A DNA stretch of 64,000 nucleotides from Leisingera aquaemixtae (GTDB taxonomy: Bacteria; Pseudomonadota; Alphaproteobacteria; Rhodobacterales; Rhodobacteraceae), in contig NZ_JAHVJQ010000004.1 in NCBI RefSeq assembly GCF_019801145.1, positions 434,001 through 498,000 of the forward strand, given 5' to 3'. Below the pieces are notes generated by a model. The model was not told the DNA's origin, made no database searches, and saw only the letters and a list, made by a program, of their open reading frames with translations. Numbering within the stretch: position 1 is the first letter of the stretch; every line of letters begins with the position of its first letter. This document shows, piece after piece, positions 56,907 through 64,000 of this stretch. Position numbers and translations under genes: made by a program.

Positions 56907-58196
56907 ATGAAAACCCGGCTGCGCGCGATGTTCTGCGACCACCTCAGCATTATGCGGGGGAAGTATCTGCCGAACTCCAAGATCGGCGACGGCAGCACGC
57001 GTTTCTGCCGGTCGGTCTTTGGCACCCACTATGACAAGGACCTGCTGGACGCGCCGGGTGCGATGGTCAAGCAGGGCCTGCCCGATATGGAGCTGAGATG
57101 GCTGCATGACAATATCCGGGACAGCTGGCATGCTTCGACCCAGGTGGTGCTGGGCGATCTTTATGATGACGAGGGCCAGCCGCTGGCGCTGTGCCCGCGC
57201 TGGGCGCTGAAGCGTGCAGTGGCGGATTGGCAAAAGCACGGGCTGACACCCAAGGTCGGGATCGAGCTGGAAGCCTTTGCGCTGCAAGCGGACGACCGCG
57301 GGCGGCTGATGCCCTATGATGCGCCCGGCGGGGTGGTCTATGGCACCGGGCCCTTTGCCGACCCGTTGCGGTTCAATGACCGGATTTGGGCGATGGCGGA
57401 CGATATGGGCTTCTCGCTCGACATGATCACCGCCGAGTTCGACAGCCCGCAGTTCGAATACACGCTGACCTTTGACGATGCGGTGAAGGCGGTGGATGAC
57501 ATCGTGCTGTTCCGCCTGATGGCGCGGGAAGTGGCGCTGGAATACGGCATTGTCCTGACGTTCATGCCGAAACCCATTGCCGAGGCCGGCGGCTCGGGCA
57601 TGCACATCAACTTCTCCTTTTTGGATGAGGCGGGCGGCAATGCGCTCTCGTCCGGGCCGCGCAGCGGGCCTGCGCATATGAACGATCTGGCGCGCGGCTG
57701 CCTGGCTGGCTTGCTGCATCACCATAAGGGGCTTGCAGGGCTGATCGCACCGACCGCCAACAGCTACATGCGGCTGCAGCCGGGCTCATTGTCGGGGTAC
57801 TGGCAGAACTGGGGCGGGGATCACCGCAATGTGACCACGCGGATCAGCTCTGAGGGCGGCGCCAAGGCAAGGCTGGAGCATCGGATGGCGGATGCTTCGG
57901 CCAATCCCTACACCGCGGTGGCGGCTGTGCTGCAGGCGGCGCGGCTGGGAGTGGAGAACGGCCGCCAGCTGCCGCCGATGGAGACCGGCGACGGGTTCGA
58001 CCGCACCGATGCGCGCGAGGGCACCGCAGTGGACCTGAAGGGGGCGGTTGCCGACCTGGAGAAAGACACCGTGCTGACGGAGGCGGTCGGGCCGGAGCTG
58101 GTGGCCAGCCACGTCTTCATGAAGCGCAAGGAAGTGCGCAAGACCCGTGATCTGGAAGGGGATGGGATGCGCGATTTCTACGTGCATTTCATCTGA
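56907..58196 (+). CDS. glutamine-synthetase-like gamma-glutamyl ligase
   Basis: 429 residues of the GS superfamily (GlnA C-terminal catalytic domain). Active-site segments: VGIELEAFAL, ITAEFDSPQFEYTL, GSGMHINFSF, and LEHRMADASANPYTAVAAVLQA. The N-terminal beta-grasp is short and odd compared with true GS, as in PuuA/IpuC/GlnT-like ligases. It would join glutamate to an amine with ATP. It lies between the P450 and ferredoxin genes, with its own upstream AT-rich stretch (TACCGCTAAA at 56831). Substrate unknown. Confidence 0.85.
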   Translation: MKTRLRAMFCDHLSIMRGKYLPNSKIGDGSTRFCRSVFGTHYDKDLLDAPGAMVKQGLPDMELRWLHDNIRDSWHASTQVVLGDLYDDEGQPLALCPRWALKRAVADWQKHGLTPKVGIELEAFALQADDRGRLMPYDAPGGVVYGTGPFADPLRFNDRIWAMADDMGFSLDMITAEFDSPQFEYTLTFDDAVKAVDDIVLFRLMAREVALEYGIVLTFMPKPIAEAGGSGMHINFSFLDEAGGNALSSGPRSGPAHMNDLARGCLAGLLHHHKGLAGLIAPTANSYMRLQPGSLSGYWQNWGGDHRNVTTRISSEGGAKARLEHRMADASANPYTAVAAVLQAARLGVENGRQLPPMETGDGFDRTDAREGTAVDLKGAVADLEKDTVLTEAVGPELVASHVFMKRKEVRKTRDLEGDGMRDFYVHFI

Positions 58197-58215
58197 TCGC
58201 CCGCAGAAGAGGCAT

Positions 58216-58527
58216 ATGCAAGTGACCTGGAGGCTGCCGGGCGGCAAGGCTGTCACGGCAACGGTGGATTATGGCCAGAGCTTGATGGAGGCTGCGCTGG
58301 CAAATGATGTGCCGGGCGTGGCGGGGGAGTGCGGCGGCAGTCTCGCCTGTGCGACGTGCCACGTTTACGTGGACCCGGCATGGGCCGCAAAATGCGGTGA
58401 GGCAGGGGAGTTCGAAGGCGCCATGCTGGATCTGGCGGAGCACCGGCGGGAGACAAGCCGCCTGAGCTGCCAGCTAGAGACGCATCCGGATCTGGACGGG
58501 CTGGTTCTGGAAGTGCCCGCAAGCTGA
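58216..58527 (+). CDS. [2Fe-2S] ferredoxin, adrenodoxin type
   Basis: 103 residues. The cluster ligands are in GECGGSLACATCHVYV (C-x5-C-x2-C) and the fourth in RLSCQLE, as in P450-serving ferredoxins of the putidaredoxin/adrenodoxin class. The ATG at 58216 has AGAAGAGG just before it and is preferred over the earlier frame at 58147, which lies in the previous gene. Likely donor for the neighbouring P450. Confidence 0.92.
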   Translation: MQVTWRLPGGKAVTATVDYGQSLMEAALANDVPGVAGECGGSLACATCHVYVDPAWAAKCGEAGEFEGAMLDLAEHRRETSRLSCQLETHPDLDGLVLEVPAS

Positions 58528-58688
58528 GGTTTCTGGCTGCGCGGAGGCAGTTGAACAGGCGTGGCCGCGAAAGCTGCACCTTATTCCGTATCGCGACACC
58601 GCGCCGCGTCAGTGGCGCCGCCGAAAGTGCGGACCCGAAGCATGTGCCTCGGGCCCGCCATAGTATCAGGCGGCGCCTGGTGCAGGCG

Positions 58689-60044
58689 TCAGCTCACCGC
58701 CGCAAAACCTGCGTCGAGCGCCGTCAGGATTGTGGCGGCCTCCGCCTCGCTCAGCACCAGCGGCGGGGAGAGGATGATGTTGGGGCCGGACACCCGCACC
58801 ATGGCGCCGGCCTCATAAGCCACCTCTTGCAGCTTGCCGATGGTCTTTTTGTCAACCGCGGCCTTGGTGGCACGGTCGGAAACCAGTTCCAGCGCGCACA
58901 TCAGGCCGTGGCCGCCGCGGACGTCGCCGATCAGCTGGTATTTCTTCTGCATCGCCAGCAGGCCCTGGTGGATCTGGCTGCCGCGGGCGGCAGCGTTTTC
59001 CGGCACGTTCAGGCGCTGGGTCTCTGCAAGGCAGGCTAGGGCGGCGGCAGCGCCGACCGGGTGGCCCGAATAGGTGTAGCCGTGGCCGATGGCGGCCTTG
59101 CCGGTGGTATCCTTTTCGAAGGTTTCGGTCATGTGGTCCGCGATCATCACTGCGCCAAAGGGGAAGTATCCATTGGTGATGGCCTTGGCTGTCGCCATCA
59201 TGTCGGGCTGCACGCCCCAGTGGCGAGAGCCGCTCCACGATCCGGTGCGGCCGAAAGCGGTGATCACCTCATCGGCGATCAGGAGAATGCCGTGTTTCGA
59301 GCAGATCTCGCGCACGCCGGGCATGAAGCTTTTGTGCGGCGGGATCACCCCGCCTGCACCCAGAACCGGCTCCATGATGAAGGCGGCGATGGTGCCCGCG
59401 CCCTGGAAGGCGATTTCATCCTCCAGCGCCTGCAGGCAGAGCTGGGCAAGGCGTTCCGGATCGGTCTCGTTGAACGGGTTGCGGTAGGTGTAGGGCGCCG
59501 GGATGTGGTGGCAGCCGGGCAGGAGCGGTTCGTACTGGGTGCGGAAGTTCGCATTGCCGTTCACCGAAGCACCGCCCATGTGGGTTCCGTGGTAGCCCTT
59601 CTTGAGGCTCAGGAACTTGGTGCGGCCTTCCTCGCCGCGGATCTTGTGGTACTGGCGTGCGAGCCGCAGGGCGCTTTCCACCGAATCCGAGCCGCCAGAG
59701 GTGAAGAAGGCGCGGGTGAGCCCGTCGGGTGCAAAGAACTTGCGAAGCTCCTCGGCCAGCTGGATCACCTGGTCGTTGGTGGTGCCGCGGAAGGTGGAGT
59801 AGTACGGCAGCACATCAAGCTGCGCGGCGATGGCATCCTTTACCGGCTGGCAGGAAAAGCCGAGGTTCACGTTCCACAGGCCGCCAACAGCATCGACAAC
59901 TTCATGCCCGTCAATGTCTGTGATTTTCACCCCCTGGGCCGAGGTTATGATCGCGGGCGGGTTGGCCAGGCTGTCGCCGGGATGCGCCATCGGGTGCCAG
60001 AGGGATTTGGCATTGTGTTCTTTCAGAAAGTTGGAGTCTTTCAT
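58689..60044 (-). CDS. class III aminotransferase
   Basis: 451-residue PLP enzyme of the omega-amino-acid / taurine-pyruvate group. FTSGGSDSVESALRLARQYHKIRG, LLIADEVITAFGRTG and the PLP lysine in MMATAKAITNGYFPFGAVM are diagnostic. It transfers an amino group from an amine or omega-amino acid to a keto acid. It faces the ferredoxin gene and is upstream-adjacent to IclR, so it may belong either to the P450 cluster or to the transporter side. The exact substrate is not readable from sequence. Confidence 0.9.
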   Translation of the reverse strand: MKDSNFLKEHNAKSLWHPMAHPGDSLANPPAIITSAQGVKITDIDGHEVVDAVGGLWNVNLGFSCQPVKDAIAAQLDVLPYYSTFRGTTNDQVIQLAEELRKFFAPDGLTRAFFTSGGSDSVESALRLARQYHKIRGEEGRTKFLSLKKGYHGTHMGGASVNGNANFRTQYEPLLPGCHHIPAPYTYRNPFNETDPERLAQLCLQALEDEIAFQGAGTIAAFIMEPVLGAGGVIPPHKSFMPGVREICSKHGILLIADEVITAFGRTGSWSGSRHWGVQPDMMATAKAITNGYFPFGAVMIADHMTETFEKDTTGKAAIGHGYTYSGHPVGAAAALACLAETQRLNVPENAAARGSQIHQGLLAMQKKYQLIGDVRGGHGLMCALELVSDRATKAAVDKKTIGKLQEVAYEAGAMVRVSGPNIILSPPLVLSEAEAATILTALDAGFAAVS

Positions 60045-60088
60045 GGGGGCAGCTCCTGGATGCGGCCCGGTCCGGGCCGGTGAAGGGT

Positions 60089-60880
60089 TCAGGCGGTGGT
60101 GTCCTGCGGATAGTCCGCGGGGGCCGAGCCGCCGATGCGATGGGTAAGAGTGGCACCCGCGCGGCGCAGGGCCTCCGGGATCAGCTGTTTCTGTTTTGCG
60201 CTCATGCGGGAAACCGGCGCGGCAACGGCCAGAGCGCCGATCACCTTGCGGTCCGGGCCAAAGACGGGAACCGCGTGGGAATGCACATCCGCCTCGAAGC
60301 CGCCGATGGACTGGGCAATGCCGGTGCTGCGGATCTCACCCAGCTGGGCGCGGATTTCCTGCGGGTCGGTGATTGTTTCGGGGGTGCGGGCCTCAAGCGG
60401 CTGCGACAGCACCTCCTCGGCGAAGGCCGGGTCGGCATAAGCCAGCACCGCCATGCCGGAACTGGTGCCGTGGAATGTCAGCACCTCGGCGTCCTCCATC
60501 ATCACCTTGGTGGCATTGCGGGGGGAGTAGGCATGCGACAGCGAGTTCAGCTGGCTGCCCTGCAGCAGCGACAGGTGGGTGGTCTCGCCGGTTTCGTCGC
60601 TGAGGTCGCGCAGCACACGGCGGGAGACCGAGAGAATCGGCACCGCCGCCTCGCGCAGGGCTGCGAGGCGCAGAACCTGCGGGCCGAGCCGGTAGGAGCG
60701 GTCAGCGCCGGCCTGTTCGACAAAGCCTGATTCCTGCAGCTCGCTCATAAGCCGGTAGACCGTTGCCTTGTTCATGCCGGACAGTCGCGTGAGATCGCTG
60801 AGCCCGATTTCGGTCCGGCCGTGATTGAAATATGTCAGTAACGACAAGGCTTTGGATACCGTTCCCATGCGCTTGCCCAT
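60089..60880 (-). CDS. IclR family transcriptional regulator
   Basis: 263 residues: an N-terminal winged helix (VSKALSLLTYFNHGRTEIGLSDLTRLSGMNKATVYRLMSEL) and an IclR effector domain (LSLLQGSQLNSLSHAYSP; IRSTGIAQSIGGFEADVHSHAVPVFG). The start is tentative: 60880 follows GGGAG closely, and 60868 is an alternative. Divergent from tctC, with a palindromic operator between them, so it probably controls the transporter and perhaps the aminotransferase 44 bp downstream. Confidence 0.88.
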   Translation of the reverse strand: MGKRMGTVSKALSLLTYFNHGRTEIGLSDLTRLSGMNKATVYRLMSELQESGFVEQAGADRSYRLGPQVLRLAALREAAVPILSVSRRVLRDLSDETGETTHLSLLQGSQLNSLSHAYSPRNATKVMMEDAEVLTFHGTSSGMAVLAYADPAFAEEVLSQPLEARTPETITDPQEIRAQLGEIRSTGIAQSIGGFEADVHSHAVPVFGPDRKVIGALAVAAPVSRMSAKQKQLIPEALRRAGATLTHRIGGSAPADYPQDTTA

Positions 60881-60976
60881 GCTCCCTGTTTGGTCTTGCC
60901 GGGTGGCGTCTCCGGAAAAAGACGCACCCGCGATGCAATTTTGTTGACAGATAACGGGGCGGCCTGTCAATCTAAA

Positions 60977-61004
60977 TTCAAACCAATGGTTCGAATAGTG
61001 AACC
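60977..61004. promoter_or_regulatory. IclR-type operator before tctC
   Basis: A near-perfect 19-bp palindrome TTCAAACCAATGGTTCGAA (60977-60995) overlaps a second, GGTTC-N7-GAACC (60988-61004). AACCA-n-TGG units recur up to 61010. It lies just before the tctC ribosome-binding site AGGAAAG and 97 bp from the IclR start. Confidence 0.65.
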
Positions 61005-61029
61005 AAATGGCAAAACTGGGAGGAAAGCC

Positions 61030-61977
61030 ATGAAACTCAAAACCCTCATGAAAGGGGCGGCCGCAGCGGCGGCACTGGGGCTGAGCGCGGCAGCGGCGCA
61101 GGCCGAGTATCCGGAGAAGCCGGTGAACTTCATCGTGCCGTGGCCGCCGGGTGACCTGGAGGATGTGCTGACGCGGATGATCGCCGAGGATTTCCAGAAC
61201 GAATACGGCGTTGCTGCAGCAGTGGTGAACAAGCCCGGCGGCGGTGGCGGCCCTTTCCCGGGTGCCATTGAGGTCGCCAATGCGCCGGCAGATGGCTACA
61301 CCATTGGCTCCTTCGTGATCGGGGTGCCAGTGATGGGCCATCAGATCGACATCCCGCCGCTGACACCCGCCAAGTTCGATCCGCTGGGGATCTTCCTGAC
61401 CTATCCCTTTGTGATCGCCACCTCCGGTGATGCGCCCTACAGCACGATGGAAGAGTTGGCGGCCTATGCCCAGGAGAACGACGTGGCGCTGGGCCATTTC
61501 GGCGATGTTCTGACCCCGACCCAGGTGACCAAGGCCTATGCCAAGAACGCCGGGTTCGAGTGGGGGTCTGATGCTGCCTTTGACGCGCTGGACTGCAACA
61601 CGCTGGCCTCCGGCGATGCGGATGTGATTAACACCACGCTGCAGCTGGTGCTGCCCTGTCTGGATCAGGTCAAGGTGCTGGTTTCGATCACCGACGAGCG
61701 TATCCCGCTGGCGCCTGATGCGCCGACCATCGGCGAGCTGGACGAAAGCCTGAATATCGCCCTGTGGAACGGGCTGTTCGTGACCAAGGACACCCCGCAG
61801 GACGTGCGCGACAAGATTGTTGCTGTTGCCGAGAAAACGGTGATGAGCGAGCGCGCCCAGAATATCGCCAAGGAAACCGGCGCGCTGGTCTATTGGCAGA
61901 GCGCCGAGGACAGCGCGGCCCGGGTCGCCAATGACATCGACACCATGGCCCGCATCGGCGGCCTGCTGTCGGAGTAA
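61030..61977 (+). CDS. tctC: tripartite tricarboxylate transporter substrate-binding protein
   Basis: 315-residue periplasmic protein of the TctC/BugT family. Signal peptide LMKGAAAAAALGLSAAAAQA, then AEYPEKPVNFIVPWPPGD, VNKPGGGGGPFPGAIEVANAPADGYTIGSF and the usual C-terminal IAKETGALVYW. It captures a carboxylate for the TctAB channel. Under the IclR operator and followed by an intra-operon terminator. Confidence 0.94.
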   Translation: MKLKTLMKGAAAAAALGLSAAAAQAEYPEKPVNFIVPWPPGDLEDVLTRMIAEDFQNEYGVAAAVVNKPGGGGGPFPGAIEVANAPADGYTIGSFVIGVPVMGHQIDIPPLTPAKFDPLGIFLTYPFVIATSGDAPYSTMEELAAYAQENDVALGHFGDVLTPTQVTKAYAKNAGFEWGSDAAFDALDCNTLASGDADVINTTLQLVLPCLDQVKVLVSITDERIPLAPDAPTIGELDESLNIALWNGLFVTKDTPQDVRDKIVAVAEKTVMSERAQNIAKETGALVYWQSAEDSAARVANDIDTMARIGGLLSE

Positions 61978-61989
61978 TCCTCCCCCACT

Positions 61990-62021
61990 GCACTGGGGCC
62001 GTCCGGCCCCGGTGCCTTTTT
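61990..62021 (+). terminator. intra-operon terminator between tctC and tctB
   Basis: GCACTGGGGCC pairs with GGCCCCGGTGC (11 bp with one G-U) around GTCC, then CTTTTT. It lies 12 bases after the tctC stop, so it would lower tctBA expression relative to the binding protein. Confidence 0.85.
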
Positions 62022-62046
62022 GAAGCGCGGACAAAGAAATCCTCAC

Positions 62047-62577
62047 ATGCCTTCGGAACGTGAACACCGCTTTGTCGGGCCCCGGCGCGGGCAGCTTGTC
62101 TTTGCCCTCATCCTGGTGGGCGTAGCACTTCTGCTGCTGGCCTTGATTGGCGACCAGACCGCCTGGGTCAAGAAAACCAAACTGTTTGCCCAGCCCCGGT
62201 TCTGGCCTGCCGTCGCCATCGGCGGCATGGTGCTGATGGGCGGTTTGCATCTCTACAAACTGCCCTGGCGGCGGGTCAGCCGCTATGATCGGTGGGAGGT
62301 CAAACGCTGGGGCCAGGTGTTTGAGTTCGCAGGCTGGTTCATGGGCTATGTCCTGCTGGTCCCGATCATCGGTTACTTGCCTGTGACGCTGGTGTTCGTG
62401 CCGCTCTTGAGCTGGAGGATGGGCTACCGCAGCCCTTTCATGCTGTGGACCAGCGCCGTCTTTGCCGTGGCCGTGGTGGTGCTGTTCAAGGCCTTGCTGT
62501 CGGTCAAGATCCCCGGAGCGCTCATCTATGAGTATCTGCCAGGATCGCTGCGCAGCTTCTTCATTCTCTATCTCTGA
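62047..62577 (+). CDS. tctB: tripartite tricarboxylate transporter small membrane subunit
   Basis: 176-residue protein with four helices (LVFALILVGVALLLLALIG; WPAVAIGGMVLMGGLHLY; WFMGYVLLVPIIGYLPVTLVF; LWTSAVFAVAVVVLFKALL), typical of TctB. The ATG at 62047 is preferred to the TTG at 62020, which overlaps the terminator. Nine bases to tctA. Confidence 0.85.
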   Translation: MPSEREHRFVGPRRGQLVFALILVGVALLLLALIGDQTAWVKKTKLFAQPRFWPAVAIGGMVLMGGLHLYKLPWRRVSRYDRWEVKRWGQVFEFAGWFMGYVLLVPIIGYLPVTLVFVPLLSWRMGYRSPFMLWTSAVFAVAVVVLFKALLSVKIPGALIYEYLPGSLRSFFILYL

Positions 62578-62586
62578 GTGCCCGCC

Positions 62587-64000
62587 ATGGACCTGATCTT
62601 TTCTGCGATAGACATCCTGATGCGCTGGGACGTGGCGCTGGCGCTGCTGGCGGGCTCAGTCGGCGGCGTGCTGATCGGCGCCATTCCCGGCGTTGGCCCG
62701 GCGGTGGCAATTGCGATCCTGCTGCCCGCGACCTTCTCGATGGACCCGATTGTCGGGCTGACGGTGCTGCTGGGGATCTACGGGTCGTCCATGTACGGCG
62801 GCTCGATCCCGGCAATTCTGATCAACACACCCGGCACCGCGGTCAATGCGCTGACCACCTATGACGGCTATCCGATGACCGCGCGGGGCGAGCCGCGACG
62901 GGCCTTGAGCCTGGCTTATTCCGCCAGCTTCTTTGGCGGCATCTTCTCGGTCATCTGCCTGATCCTGTTTGCGCCGGTGCTGGCAAAGATCGCGCCGATG
63001 TTCGGGTCGCGCGAGATCTTCATGGCGGCGCTTCTGGGCCTCATCCTGGTGGTGGTCGCGCACCGCGGCCAGGCGCTGATTGCCGGGACGCTGGCCTGCT
63101 TCGGGATCTTCCTTCAGACCATCGGGCTGGAGCCGGTGAAATACACCCAGCGCTACACCTTCGGGCAGGATTTCCTGGGCGGCGGCATCAACCTGATCGT
63201 TGTGGTGCTGGGGCTGTTTGCGATCTCTCAGGCGTTTGTTCTGCTGACGGACGAGGACGAGAAGGTCCGCATGACCCGCCTGCGCGGCGGCATGTTCCAG
63301 GGTCTGCGCGAGCTGGCACGCCATCCGCGGGTGGCGGGTGTCTCCGCCACTTTCGGCGTGCTGATGGGGATGATCCCCGGCGTGGGTGAGTTCACCGCGC
63401 AGTTCATGTCCTACACCTATGCGCAGAAGACCTCGAAGCGGCCGCAGGACTTTGGCAACGGCTCCTCCGAAGGGCTGATCGCGGCGGAGACCGCCAACAA
63501 CGCGGTGCCCGCCGCAGCCATGGTGCCGTTGCTGGCGCTGGGCATTCCGGGCGAGGCGCTGACGGCGATGATGCTGTCAGTGTTTTATGTGCACAACGTG
63601 GTGCCGGGGCCGGGTCTGTTCCAGAACGATATGGATTTTGTCGTCGCGCTGTATCTCGCTCTGCTGGTGCTGAACGTTCTGGTGCTTCTTTTCCTGCTGT
63701 TTGCCACCCGGTCGCTCATCCAGGTGGTGCGCATTCCTAACCGGTTCCTGGGAGTCTGCATCCTGACGCTGAGTTTTGTCGGGGTCTATTCCCTGCGCAA
63801 CTCCGCCACCGATTGCGTGATGGCGGCAGGTTTTGGCATCCTCGGCTATATCCTCAAGCGGCTGTCGCTGCCTTCGGTGCCGATCATCCTGGGCATGGTG
63901 CTTGGCGGTATCATGGAGGTGAAGCTGCGGGCAGGCATGGCGCGGGTGAAGGAACCCCTTGATTTTATTGACCGCCCGGTGGCGTTCATCCTGTTCATCA
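62587..64000 (+). CDS. tctA: tripartite tricarboxylate transporter large subunit, 3' truncated by window end
   Basis: Open from the ATG at 62587 to the last base (471 codons; TctA is usually about 500 residues), so nearly complete. Conserved segments in the translation: GVLIGAIPGVGPAVAIAILLP, YGSSMYGGSIPAILINTPGT, GVLMGMIPGVGEFTAQFMSY and NNAVPAAAMVPLLALGIPG, the duplicated TctA motifs. It forms the channel with TctB. Nine bases after the tctB stop. Confidence 0.95.
   Translation, partial: MDLIFSAIDILMRWDVALALLAGSVGGVLIGAIPGVGPAVAIAILLPATFSMDPIVGLTVLLGIYGSSMYGGSIPAILINTPGTAVNALTTYDGYPMTARGEPRRALSLAYSASFFGGIFSVICLILFAPVLAKIAPMFGSREIFMAALLGLILVVVAHRGQALIAGTLACFGIFLQTIGLEPVKYTQRYTFGQDFLGGGINLIVVVLGLFAISQAFVLLTDEDEKVRMTRLRGGMFQGLRELARHPRVAGVSATFGVLMGMIPGVGEFTAQFMSYTYAQKTSKRPQDFGNGSSEGLIAAETANNAVPAAAMVPLLALGIPGEALTAMMLSVFYVHNVVPGPGLFQNDMDFVVALYLALLVLNVLVLLFLLFATRSLIQVVRIPNRFLGVCILTLSFVGVYSLRNSATDCVMAAGFGILGYILKRLSLPSVPIILGMVLGGIMEVKLRAGMARVKEPLDFIDRPVAFILFI

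Overview
The window looks like chromosomal DNA of a Roseobacter-group alphaproteobacterium (Rhodobacteraceae; Leisingera, Phaeobacter or Ruegeria-like). The reasons are GC near 64 percent, a complete ethylmalonyl-CoA pathway core interleaved with the suc, mdh and sdh loci, a LuxRI pair directly behind ccr, and typical Rhodobacterales small families (NnrU, DUF1737, DUF1194, TIGR02186). The genus is inference only. I see no rRNA, tRNA, CRISPR array, transposase or integrase.

Layout. (1) 1-10.5 kb, minus strand: central carbon block mdh, sucC, GT25 glycosyltransferase, sucD, a low-GC unknown gene, sucA, sucB, a low-GC membrane protein and a MAPEG protein. (2) 10.7-28.3 kb: ethylmalonyl-CoA pathway genes (mcl2, mch, ecm, ccr) interleaved with sdhCDAB, a ZIP transporter, deoD, an H-NS-like gene, a PlsB-like acyltransferase and small unknowns. 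(3) 28.6-32.4 kb: LuxR/LuxI quorum sensing, a RecD-like helicase and an SDR. (4) 32.6-35.4 kb, minus: TIGR02186 protein and two tandemly duplicated TSUP exporters. (5) 35.7-40.7 kb, minus: BMP-family nucleoside-type ABC importer with an embedded NTF2-like gene. (6) 40.9-45.3 kb, minus: rimI, tsaB, Nfu, HCCA isomerase, UspA, class IV aminotransferase, VOC protein. (7) 45.5-51.4 kb, minus: phenylacetate operon pcaF-paaABCDE plus an extra PaaA/PaaC-family gene. (8) 51.6-64 kb: GNAT, sulfatase-type hydrolase, GntR regulator, then a gamma-glutamyl/P450 cluster (glutamine amidotransferase, cytochrome P450, glutamine-synthetase-like ligase, [2Fe-2S] ferredoxin, class III aminotransferase), an IclR regulator and a tripartite tricarboxylate transporter cut by the window end.

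How it works together. Regions 1-2 form one metabolic block. Acetyl-CoA units pass through crotonyl-CoA (Ccr), ethylmalonyl-CoA (Ecm), mesaconyl-CoA (Mch) and malyl-CoA (Mcl2) into C4 acids that feed the TCA enzymes beside them. Near-identical tandem TGTGATCACA operators sit 113-117 bp upstream of sucC and sdhC, implying one regulator for both TCA operons. The phenylacetate operon would deliver acetyl-CoA and succinyl-CoA to the same block.

The best candidate for an undescribed system is at 54.7-60.0 kb. It has the ligase, hydrolase and aminotransferase of a Puu-like gamma-glutamylated amine pathway, but a P450 plus ferredoxin takes the oxidase position. Other notable structure: a bipartite palindromic element inserted in two operons, a recurrent motif near gene 3' ends, a hairpin over the luxI ribosome-binding site, and a terminator-like hairpin placed against the hns ribosome-binding site.
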